Origin: Baylisascaris procyonis
Lineage: Eukaryota; Nematoda; Chromadorea; Rhabditida; Ascarididae
Reading direction: 5' to 3'
Assembly (NCBI GenBank): GCA_037389465.1
Contig: JAZARR010000093.1
Span: forward strand, 1,662,501 to 1,726,500
Length of the DNA stretch: 64,000 nucleotides
The notes beneath the pieces were generated by a model. It had not been told where the DNA came from, did no database searches, and saw only the letters and a list, made by a program, of their open reading frames with translations. Shown one piece after another: positions 11,018 to 21,115 of the stretch. The position numbers and the translations under genes were made by a program. How positions within the stretch are numbered: position 1 is the first letter of the stretch; every line of letters begins with the position of its first letter.

Positions 11018-14000
11018 ATGAAGTCGAAGGCAGCAAGGCAGTTTCAGGTAGCTGGATGCAAAAAGGTTGGCAAAACGGCATGCCTTCAGCAACTTGCATG
11101 TGTTAATGATATCACCACTCAGGTAAACTATTTTAAATTACCTGCGAAAACATTTAGTTGCTGCTAATAAATTCCGAATACTTTATTTATGCCTATGAAA
11201 GTTTATGTCAATAATGAAAAATAGTACTGCAAAAAATTCTTTTATCTTTCGAAAAAGTTTGCCTAGAAAGATTGGAGGAAATTGGCAACAATTTGTTTGC
11301 AGAAGAGGTTTTTTATGATACCGATGGATGGTGCCCTATATGCATCGCAAAGCGCATACAAAAAAAAAGAATGGAAGCATTGATTATGTTCTCAAAACTG
11401 GTTGCAAGAGGGGGTGGTTATCTCACATATTTACTTCGTTTCGGACGAGGAAATTAAAACGTTTTCAGAGGGCACTGGTTGAATTATGGCACATCAAAAC
11501 CCGATAATAGGTTCCCGACGTGCTTTATGATGATATATAGCTCCTTTTCAAAACGTTTATTATATAGGTTATAAGCATTAGCTATGACTTACATGTGAGG
11601 CCTATGAGTGAATTGCGTTGCCGCTTAGTTGTGTTATTTGCGAGGAAACTTTTCTGTTGCGAACGTCCAACTGCATTTTCTACATTTAGTTCATCCCTTC
11701 TTATGAAATTTTCGCCCTATATATAAGATGTTCCGCGCTAAGTCAATTATCTATCCCAGGGATAAGCGAGGTCTAAAGGATGGGAGGATGGTTCACTAGG
11801 AAGCAAAGGCGGAAATAACTTCGCCAAGTAGCATTAGATTGACCTGAAGTGCGTGCCGTTTTTGAATCACTTCATTTCGTGAACCTGCATAATTTCGCTT
11901 CAGTAATTTAGTAGGAAGGTTAAGAAGACCGTGAGGTAAGGAAATAATTTTTATTTATTTAATGAATTCATTCATTTATTCGCTTCAGGAAGCATATTAC
12001 TCTAAGCAAATTACGCAGCACATTTGAGGAGCCTTATCCCGCTTTACAGTGTTGCATGCAAGCGCACCTCTTCATCATTGACAGATGTAGTGATGTAGCT
12101 GACTCATATTTGGTTATCACTTTTTTGCGCAGTCTTTTCAAGTGCAGGTGGCACATTATCCGTCCTTATTTCCATCCTCTTAGTTTTACGAATAGAAATG
12201 ATGACAGCCGCGCTTTTCTTTTTGTATAGCTGAAATCAGTTATTTCTGGCTTACTAATTATCATAATTAATATAACAAACGCGAGCTAATTCTCGATATT
12301 TTATTTTTTTCTATTTGGTCATAGTTTTAACGTTATTTCTCGTATAGTTGATCGCTGATCAGTGATATTATACTTTTCAGCCATATGAACCTACTATAGA
12401 TGACACCTATCAAGTGCAAATGGATTATGGTGATCGTCCGAAAGAAATAATGGTTTTCCATGATACAGCCGGACTCAGTGAATATGGCCCTGTGGAATTG
12501 AGAAGGCCTTATATACAGGCCAGTTTGCATTTGTCATTTACTCAACAATATGATCACTGTTTACTCAACAGGAACATCGTTATCGCACAATGAACTGCTC
12601 AACTATGGATAAGCCAGCTGAAGGAAAATTGTTTTCCACTGCCTGCTTCCGAACTATTGTCGGGGTCGTTTACTCGCTATCTCCTCCCAGTTATCCCGTC
12701 CATCTCCTTTGCTCCGCTTGCCTTCGCCCACAGTCACCTAGATCTTGTTGTTGGTAACGATGATTGCACCCTGATTGATCAATGTCTGTGTACAGGTAAT
12801 ATAGAATATATTCTAGTCATTATACGAATCCACAGAATTGTTCCTAAAGGACGACGTTTGTTTCGAAGTCAACTTTCTGCCTTGAATTTGACTCCGATTT
12901 ATCAGTTTTTGGAGGGTTTCTGAGCATTTTGCTTTTGGTAAAATTTGTTGATTCACTTTGGCGGCGGAATAGCATTTAGAGGTTTTGAATTCGTTTACAT
13001 TTAAAAATTAAATCTCTTGCCTGTTTTTTAAAGTGATTAAGTAATGCAGTCAATTGTTTCATTGAATCGATTGGTTCGTGATTAAAGATTAGCTCTGACA
13101 AAAGCGCATATGCTAGCTCATCAGGTATGTTTTCCTCATTGCTATTATTTCGCTGTCGAGATGAATAATTGCTTAATGGGGCATTCTGTGTTTGGTGTTG
13201 TTGCGCAGATCTTTTACAAAGTTTAAGTAAAAGCTGTCATTATCCTGTGACTCGGTTTCACGTTTTCGGTGATTTCAGATAGCGGATGCATTCGTTCTTG
13301 TTTATTCGGTGATCGATCATGAAACCTTTAATCGAATGGACTTATTGAAAAAATCTATCGACAAACAGTTCGGCAAGGATAAAAAAGAGGTTCCATAATA
13401 TTTTTGTGCTGTTAATGCATCGTGGGGATTATAGGAAATTTGAATGCCAATATAGGATCGAATACAAAAGTCCACAGTCCATTTCTCTTCCCTTCACCAT
13501 CGTGACCTCATGCACAATAATATGCTGTGCTTTTGCGATCGTTGGAACAATCAGACGATGATATATACTCCTTTCATTTCGATCCAAACATTGAGAGGGG
13601 AAAGAGGATCTAAATATTATCCCCTATAGGTACATCGAATTGAGCAATACCGACGTGAAGCATTGCACGTGTTATCTTGTCCAAGTTGCAAACAGATACT
13701 TTTCTACAGTGCTTGCATTACAATTCGGCCTTTAGAGACTGATTCGTTAATATTTTATGTTTGATTGGTTGAGAATTAGCGTTTTATGCGATTATTATAA
13801 TAATTCCTCAATAATGGTATATTGTTGATATCACATGTGGTTAATCGCCAGTAAGTAGAATCGCCAGCTGACGTTTATTGTTAGGGGAATGTCGGTAGGG
13901 CCCGCGAATTGAGAGTTGCAGTGATTTTTGAAATTAATTCTGAGCTCATCTAACTCACTTAAGCTTATAGGCCGCACTTCGCTTTATCCAACACATTTTC

Positions 14001-15959
14001 AGTGTGTACCGTACATAACTCAGCTACAATGTAGGTAACTTCTGTGAAATTGTGTAACGTAGTGCAATCGGATGTTCTCGGAACTGTGAAAGGCGAGATT
14101 CGTATAAAATTGGAATAGAGGTGTTTTGGGTATACCTTCGCTGGTAGCGGATGAGAAATTGATGATTGGAGGTTTTTAGCTGCCCAAATGCAAATTGGTA
14201 AAGCATGGATTATTTTTTCAATATCCGTCAACCAAACACCGAACGGAGAACACAAGTGATCTATTTCTGGTATCGGGTAGATTTCCCTTTTCTAGACGGT
14301 GACTGCTCACTTTTCGCCCACCTTGTAGTAGTATCTTTGATTTACCTGACTCAGACTGTGCATTTTGCTCAAAGAGGCGAGAAAGTGGGCGTCCGTAGGA
14401 AGTAAGCTGGAGGAGGTGAAAAGTGGATGAATACTATCGTTCTTCTTGTCAGTTTCGGTCGGTTGTATTCCGGAAGTTTTTCTTAGAGTTTATTTCCAGT
14501 TTTCGTCATTATTTCACCTAATTTTCTTCGTATTTTCAGGTACCAATAGTGGTTTTAGGAAATATGATTGATTTGCCAGGAAGGAAAGTGGATAGCGAGT
14601 TTGCTGAAGGTTGGGCAAGTCGAGAGAAGGGTCAGATTTTGGTCGTTGACTGAATTATGTTTTTCTGACGATTCAGTACTCTTTTTCATGCAATCTGTCA
14701 TTTGCGTCACGTCTGTACTCTCCTATAACTTAGAACGATAAACGCATCGCCGTTTTTTGATGTCGAAAAAATCGAGACAATCGGACCTCGTCACTTTCTC
14801 TATAACTCGATAGTTGACTGGTTCCCTCTCGTCTGGAACGTAGTAACTTCACACACTGTGTATACCAATTCATGTCCTTCCCAGTATTGAAATAGTCAAT
14901 TTTTTCGCACCTATCTTACAATTACCGGAGCTCAAAACCTATAAAATTGTCTCCGAGTTGGAGTGACCAAAAGCATTTGCTATGATTGTATTGATATGCA
15001 ACGATGGAAGGTATCGCCTTTGCTGTATTCGCAACCGATTTGAAATAGGGCCAGGCGATATATATTCCCGAAAGATTGCACCAGGACGTTGCACTTTTGC
15101 GTTCAAAAAATTTCATGTTGACATGCGAACCTCACCGAATGCATTCGTGTGCGCTGGAAGGATTCATATGGTCACGAATATCTATGGACACGGGGAGGGG
15201 TTATTATTTCTCCTATTGAACACCGATGAACTTTTCGTGGATAGATGAACGTCAGTTTGTATTGTTATTGAACTGAAATAAAGTGTTCTATTGTCCAACA
15301 AATTAACCGTTTTGATGTAGTTTATCAGTTGATTGTTTAGCCACCCAGAATTTTATGGGTTTTCACCTCACCTGTTTTTCCAAGTTTTCCAATTTGCATA
15401 ATTCTTGTCTTTCCGCAGTGCATAATAATAATGCACAATTGATATTTTTCCTTCCGTGTTTTGAAATCTCAATTTTAAATTTGATTCAAAAGTAGATTTT
15501 TTTTTGCAGTAAAGCTCTACGAAGTAACAGCAACAAATCGAAATACACTTGTTGAATTGGTTATATATTTGGGAAGTCGCCATTTTCATTCACAGCGTAT
15601 GTTACATTTCTTCTTTTCTTTTCCTTATTCTATTTTCACAGATATTTTGCTCATTCATTAGTGCATTTAATTTCATAATGAGAAATGCCGTTCAAACGGC
15701 CTTTTAAACAGTTTCAATTATAATATTTCCTCGACAAGTAGAGCTAGAACGATTTGAAGGTTGAGAGGAGGGGATGCAGTTCAGGTTTTCATAAACTCCA
15801 TTTCCATGAGGAAATATATGAAATCTTTAAATATGTCCTCAACATCTGACAGGATTAATTGCCATTGGTGAGCTGTATACTTTGAAAGTATGAGGGAACC
15901 GTTTCAAACGGCATCTCAATATTTGGGGCTGTTTAATTTCAGGTGAATCAAAGTTTTAA
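11018..15959 (+). CDS. nkiras: kappaB-Ras-like small GTPase (NKIRAS family), six exons
   Basis: Exons are 11018-11122, 12381-12518, 13279-13389, 14540-14630, 15510-15596 and 15943-15959, giving 182 residues with every phase consistent. The P-loop GCKKVGKT is at residues 13-20, a Ras-like PTIDDTY switch at 39-45, DTAGL at 63-67, and [10 protein letters not shown] and KKSIDK follow. The G4 region reads VLGNMIDL, and [13 protein letters not shown] precedes the C-terminus. This order and spacing match kappaB-Ras proteins, atypical cytosolic GTPases that in animals inhibit NF-kappaB and Ral signalling; that role here is family knowledge. There is no CAAX box, as in the family. Oddities: intron 2 starts with GC instead of GT, and the G4 lysine (NKxD) is Met127. 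The start is the in-frame ATG at 11018, but TTTCAG just before the P-loop could instead be an acceptor, leaving a first exon unseen. The C-terminal SQRESK agrees with the family's SQxxSK. Confidence 0.85.
12519..13278 (+). other. GC-AG intron in the kappaB-Ras gene
   Basis: The conserved coding sequence stops exactly at CAG (12518) and resumes at 13279 after GATTTCAG, so the intron must begin with GCCAGT. No GT nearby keeps the reading frame. GC-AG introns are known in nematodes and are comparatively common in strongylids. Confidence 0.75.
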
Positions 15960-15968
15960 TTGTCAAAG

Positions 15969-16105
15969 AAGTTGAAACCCGAGAAGTCGAACGCAGCTAT
16001 TATGATGGACCTTTAGGAAGTCGACGTATTGTTGTTCATCAGAATGCGGGCTCACTCACACTCACGGCTTTCGTTGAATGTATCGTAGTTCAATTGCCTT
16101 TCTGA
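15969..16105 (+). other. Coding-like open segment just after the kappaB-Ras stop
   Basis: A reading frame different from that of the kappaB-Ras last exon is open here, with protein-like content (VETREVERSYYDGPLGSRR, then IVVHQNAGSLTLTAFVEC) and a stop at 16103-16105. Its left edge is AAAG at 15965-15968, in a phase that could follow kappaB-Ras exon 5. It could be an alternative last exon of that gene, an exon of a downstream gene, or chance. I do not recognise the peptide. Confidence 0.3.
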
Positions 16106-16685
16106 AGAAAAGGAGGAATGCCTTTTGATCTTTTGTTGGGTTATTCAAAACCCGTCAACTCTTATAATGATGACCTTTATCGCTCTTACCTTTATTTTCA
16201 AGCTCCACTTTTTGAAATTTACCTCCACAGTACACAACTTCCCACGTTCACTATTCTGCACTCTGTGCAGTTCTGCAACGGTGCCATCTCTGCAATCGGT
16301 CCATACCTTCATCACTCAAGCAGTGATCTAGCCCAGATTAATCGATCTGAAAAAAATCCTTTATTCTGAAGAAGGTGAAAAGATGTCAATAATACATTGT
16401 TGCAAACTTTCGCTTTCTTCAAACAATTCGTCCCCTATCTGTCCATATATATATATATATATATTATTCTGACCACTGCTCTCTAGTATAACTTAGAATA
16501 TCAGTGAGATATCACTTATAACTGTTTTTCAATGGCATATACCACTAATTAGGTATCTGTGGCGTTGTCATAAGGTCGTTACGGTGACATCGTTGATATC
16601 TTTAGTTGTTCTTTTCACGCCTAGCATATCAAAACGATAAATTTGGTTACGATGAGTGGTGTTGATAATCTCTTACTCCTTTTAG

Positions 16686-18498
16686 AAATTTAATGCTACA
16701 AATGATAATGGACTTGGGAAGACTTCTACACAGTGAGCTCGACCTATTATTTAACATTTACTTAAGTAATCTGCAAATTTATGCCCAATTGTATATTGCA
16801 TGATCCCTTGTAAGTGAACAACGAGAACGGAAGTCGTCAAGTTTGATCTCAAGTTGAACTGAATTGTGAAGTTGACCGCATATGTATCGCAAATATGTGA
16901 TGCCTAAATTATTCGAATTGCTTTATCATTGATTGCTTTCCACTGTGATATTATTTTCACATACGCAATTGCTGTTCGCCTTTCATTTTGCGCCGTTTAT
17001 TGCGACTTTTCGTGTTTGGTTGAGATATTTTATGTTATAGTATTGTTTGATTGATGATTTTTGGAGAATCAAATGCACTTTCTAAAACATTAAGGGCACC
17101 TCATTGCGTGATATCTTAAACTCTGCATGGGTTCGGAGACGCATCGTCGAATGATTGAATTCCCCGACTTTTTGAATGCAAATGACGTTTTTATACCTTT
17201 CACAACTGGCTCCTGTTTCAACGAGGTCGGGCGGAGGGGTAAGAGGGAGGCAAACATGTCTCTCCATGAGGGAAGAGGAGAGGAGTGCGCGATATAGCGC
17301 ATAAAAATCAGCTCATGTGAATTTGTGAATATGCTGGTGAAGGCTTACATTGTTCGAAGAGCAAGGTTAACCTAATAGGCAAACTTAGAATGAATGTGAG
17401 AAGCTTTTATAGAAATGCTGAATTAACTTGATACCCGCTTACGAGAAGTTAATACTTCCTGCTAACTACTTAATCCGCTTCACTGTTTGTGGAAGTTATT
17501 AGCTTTTTTATTGATTAAAACAGTTAACGTTATGAAAACATCTTGCGAATCGTGCATTTCGCAGTTTTTATCGTCCTTTGCAGTGCAGCCGATCGACAAG
17601 ACGTTTTGCTGTGTCCTTTATCGAAGTTTTGGAGGGTTTCGATTCCAACTTTTGCTTACTTCCACTCATTCGCTATCGTATGTGTCGTCATTTACCATCC
17701 ACTCCACTAGCATCCTGTATCTTTTTGTTCCTAATAAGCATTGTCAACCATCATTTACCCAAGACCATGTCCTTCACTCAGCCCCTCCACCCCTCCACCC
17801 CTCCACCTCCAACACCTATTCGATAGGATCGTTTATCTGCTTAACTCTTTAATTTTCTGAGTACTCTTCCATTGGGGCCCACTCCTGTTTAATATCGACT
17901 TAGGTTGTACAGCATTATCATTTCGTTGAGAAGGGTGTCATCAAAGTGCATTGTGTTGGATGGACTTTTTTCCTTCGAATTAAGAAACGCGTTCTTTTGC
18001 ACATATAGGATTGGATGCAGTAAAGGTTCAGGATGTTGGACTTGTTGATTTATTATATTGTTAAATAGTTTGGTGGGATCGTTTCTAACCAGCATAATTC
18101 GGGTGCTAAATGTTTATTGTGCTTTACACTATTCGTCGCCTCTGTTATACTCATCTTTGTTATATTGTATTTGCATCAACATGTTCCGTAATATGTAAAT
18201 GAGCAAGAGTGATAAACAATGTGGTTATCCAGCATCTTTTATTGAAGCCAGCATTTCAATGAAAGACATATTCATGCAACTAGCGTTTGGATCCATGGAG
18301 GTTTTCAGGCTTGATGTTTTTGAAACGTCACCGCCTTTTTATCCCTTCTTTGAGCGAGAACGTTTTCATGCCCTATAAGAAATGTCTCCGTTTGACAGCG
18401 GCTTTTAGGTATTTGTCGGTGTTTTATGCCGTCGCTACAAACTGATAATTGAAAGCGTGGAGGAAGAGCTGCTTCCCGAAGAAAGAATTATTCAATAA
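16686..18498 (+). CDS. Tentative 3' exons of an unrecognised gene
   Basis: Three exon-like pieces, 16686-16732, 18233-18300 and 18409-18498, join in phase (2, 1, 0) and end at TAA 18496-18498. The acceptors end CCTTTTAG, TTATCCAG and GCTTTTAG; the donors are GTGAGC and GTTTTC, the latter resembling the GTTCCA donor of the kappaB-Ras gene. The joined peptide includes LMLQMIMDLGRLLH, KDIFMQLAFGSMEVFVGVL and an acidic tail (SVEEELLPEERIIQ). It could form amphipathic or membrane helices. Only the last exon is moderately convincing. The 5' end was not found and the family is unknown. It lies downstream of the kappaB-Ras gene on the same strand. Confidence 0.35.
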
Positions 18499-18746
18499 AC
18501 CAAGAGGTCTCATCCTCAGAGGGAAATTTTTGAATTCGAACAAGAACAGATTTCGTTACATATGAAGCAAAATGAGCGCAAAATTTTTCTGCTACAAATT
18601 ATTTCCTATTTTAGTGTTAAAAAATGCAAAATTCTGGAAATTTCGTAATAACAGGGATTTATTTTTCCTGTCCACTAAGTGTCTCTTAAATTTAACAGCG
18701 TTAGCGTTGCACGTCGTGGGTTTCTGGCCATCTTTCAAGGTAGTGA

Positions 18747-18797
18747 ATGAGAGTGCTAATTCTGTGCGTACTCTCTTTGTTGATGGTTTCGTGCCAC
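18747..18797 (+). CDS. Signal-peptide-like start exon (tentative)
   Basis: ATG at 18747 opens a 17-codon segment, MRVLILCVLSLLMVSCH, that looks like a secretory signal peptide. A GTTAGT donor follows at 18798. A TTTCAAG acceptor-like site ends 8 bases before the ATG, as expected for spliced-leader trans-splicing or a short 5' exon. The phase does not connect simply with the coding-like exon at 18883, so the next exon is unresolved. Confidence 0.3.
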
Positions 18798-18882
18798 GTT
18801 AGTAATAAAGGAATATTCAAATTAGTCGGCCATATGCTTGGAGAAATCGTAGACTTTATTCAAAAAGTACATATTTGTACAG

Positions 18883-19283
18883 AAATATCGATCCACAAGC
18901 AGCAGATGCATGTTCCTTCAGCAGAGATCTCTACAGTGCACATCAATATCCTAGATTCGACTGGTTGGCCACGGCTGCTCATCGATTTCGAAGCTTTTGT
19001 TCTCCGCCGATCTGCCATGTTGACTTCCAAAAAACTGAATCTGAAATTCGCAAGGAGTTTATCGTGATCTTTAATCATGCACATTGACATACCAAACGCT
19101 AAGAAACTAGTATTTAAAATATGACTAGTACTGTTGCTCTATTTCTTACCACTTGCTACCATTTAGGCTAAGGCCCAGGAGTACGCTAATCTGTTGGTGA
19201 AATCCAAGTGTTCATCCAACCAGTGGACAGGCGATATGACGTATTTTAAAGATTGCCCACCGCTGACAGGGTTGGAAGGTTGA
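18883..19283 (+). CDS. Tentative last two exons of a Cys-containing protein
   Basis: Exon 18883-19063 (acceptor TTGTACAG, donor GTGATC) joins in phase 0 to exon 19167-19283 (acceptor CCATTTAG), ending at TGA 19281-19283. The peptide has spaced cysteines and charged segments (PQAADACSFSRDLYSAHQ, FCSPPICHVDF, AKAQEYANLLVKSKCSSNQW, FKDCPPLTGLEG), which resembles a small secreted nematode protein. All three plus-strand frames are open over part of the first exon, so frame choice rests on the join to the last exon. The 5' end is not established; the signal-peptide-like segment at 18747 is a candidate. Confidence 0.4.
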
Positions 19284-20018
19284 AGAGGATTTAAGTGTGG
19301 ATACAGGTAGTAGTGTTACGATAGGTATTCTAGGACGACGTAAAGTTGGAAGTTCGCAACCCTGCTGAAAAGCTGAGTTGCTTTGCAAACGTCGTACCTA
19401 CAGTAGGAGGTTGAACGAACTCAAATCTCCAATATTGAAGGATAAATTCATATACTGCGATTTTAGTAAAACTCTTTAGGAGGCGACGAAAAGGATGGGG
19501 TCTTTGATAAAGTGGTGACGTCATGGTTTCTGGCGCGATTGCTCGCGAAATAAATAAATTTGAATGTTAAATAAAGCTGCGGAATTATTTAGTGCAGAAG
19601 TGAGTGGGTTATGGTGAAATTGAGGCAAATGGAGTTGGGGATATTCACTGATCGTAAAAGTGGATATGCACATTGAGTCGAGGATTAAACGTCGTAAAAG
19701 TTTTTATGCAATCGGATGAGGGCAAATGAACAAACGGAGTTGAGCTTGCTGACGGGTCACTCAGGTATGTTTTTGCACAAAAAGCGGAATGCACGTGCGA
19801 ATGGCACAAAGAGGGCATGATAGCGCTTTGTCTTCAGCAAGCGCATAAAGACGCCAAGTTAGCATAAACACATCGTAAAAATTATTATGCTTGCCTACTT
19901 AGGGGCAAATGGACATCGTAAAAATTGTTATGCACATCGAATTAGTGCATAAACAACTTCTGGGGTCAGCCACAAAGGAGGGGCGGGCCATAAGTATCAA
20001 AAAGTATCAACAAGAAGG

Positions 20019-20027
20019 CTATATAAG
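20019..20027 (+). promoter_or_regulatory. TATA box inside solo LTR A
   Basis: CTATATAAG in the LTR, followed by GTGAACCCC. It is conserved as CATATAAG followed by GAAACCCC in copy B, which marks the U3/R transition. Whether it is still active is unknown. Confidence 0.55.
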
Positions 20028-20468
20028 TGAACCCCAAAGTTTCGGTAACTATTGTATAGTGCGTGTCGTGTACCGGAACTTTGCCTCCAATGGATTTTTG
20101 ATTATATCTGCGTGTTCCCTCTCAGGCTGTAGTTGGATAGTTGTGTCCAGTTTGTGTTGTGGGCAGGTTGTAGTTGGATAGTACGTAGGTGTGTTCTCTC
20201 AGTCGGGTTATAAGGTAGCATAACATTACATACTTGTGAGGTAACTGTGCATGAGTTCGCTTAAGTGTGGTGTTATGCTTCTGATCAGTATCAGGTTACT
20301 TGAGTTACTGATGAATGTGCGTGTTCTTTCAGTCAGATTATAAGGGATTATGGATTTCGTACTTGTCTTGTAATTATGCATGAGTTTACTTAATCACATT
20401 CCAATCATATTACTTTCACTTCTGATAATCAAGTGTTTCTTCGTCGCGTTGTTGATTGTTTAAATGCG

Positions 20469-20474
20469 AATAAA
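20469..20474 (+). terminator. Polyadenylation signal in solo LTR A
   Basis: AATAAA about 450 bases after the TATA box, in the shared block GCGAATAAAGGTTTAATTAC, also present in copy B. Confidence 0.5.
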
Positions 20475-21115
20475 GGTTTAATTACCCAATTTTGAGGTGT
20501 GGTTCACACAGCAGTGGTGAGGTGCACAGGTCGGTTGCACCAACAGAATCTGTTATTGGTATTGTAAGCAGTGGAGAGGTGCGCAAGTCGGTTGCACCAG
20601 CCGAATCTGTTATTGGTATCATAAGACGGACCACCTCGAGTGAATTGAATATTCCTGGGTAACGGGCGGAAACCAAAAGGTGATCATTGGCGAGCGGAAG
20701 TCGTCAATAAGAGGAGTAGCGCGACAATTAGGCTGGTCGCAGACGGGAATTCAGCGGTCGGGAGCGTCGACTGCAGCGGTGATCGTGATTGGATCAACGT
20801 TAGTGGGCAGAAGAGACAAAGCGACGGTGGATCAGGAACGCCACGCGTCAACTGTGAGCTGACTGAAGCGGAGAGCGGAAAGCGAGCCGCAGTTCAGTCG
20901 AGAACGAACAACAAAGGAGCGTAGGCTCAAATTTTATCGTAATTTTCTCGCTTTTACTTATATTGTTTGTTCACGAATCTTTGGGGACAAACTACTACCA
21001 CACATATAATCTTATTGTTGACCACCTTTACTCATCATCACACACGCACATCACACACGCACTCAAACACACACCCATCAACAACAAAAAAATAGGAGGT
21101 GATCAATACAGTTTC

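Larger units (their letters stand above)
19531..21110 (+). mobile_element. Solo LTR, BEL-like family, copy A
   Basis: The unit begins TGGCGCG and ends ATACA, and is flanked by the 5-bp direct repeat GTTTC at 19526-19530 and 21111-21115. No internal coding region is present, so it is a solo LTR left by LTR-LTR recombination. The U3 part has four imperfect TCGTAAAA...ATGC motifs (19652, 19692, 19872, 19915) and a TATA box. An AATAAA site follows. It is clearly homologous over its length to copy B at 22927-24333 and is about 170 bp longer. The 5-bp duplication and terminal sequence fit BEL/Pao. Confidence 0.8.

Noticed and set aside
17487..17852. 121-codon plus-strand frame with hydrophobic start
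   Set aside because: All three frames are open here, the C-terminal half is a CCCTCCAC repeat, and no splice partners or conserved motif were seen.
17889..18095. Minus-strand 68-codon frame with balanced composition
   Set aside because: No motif, splice context or homology that I recognise; it lies between plus-strand exon candidates.
20687..21110. Initially read as internal sequence (primer-binding site plus leader) following a shorter LTR
   Set aside because: Target-site duplications GTTTC and CCACG lie outside 21110 and 24333, so this part belongs to the LTR itself.
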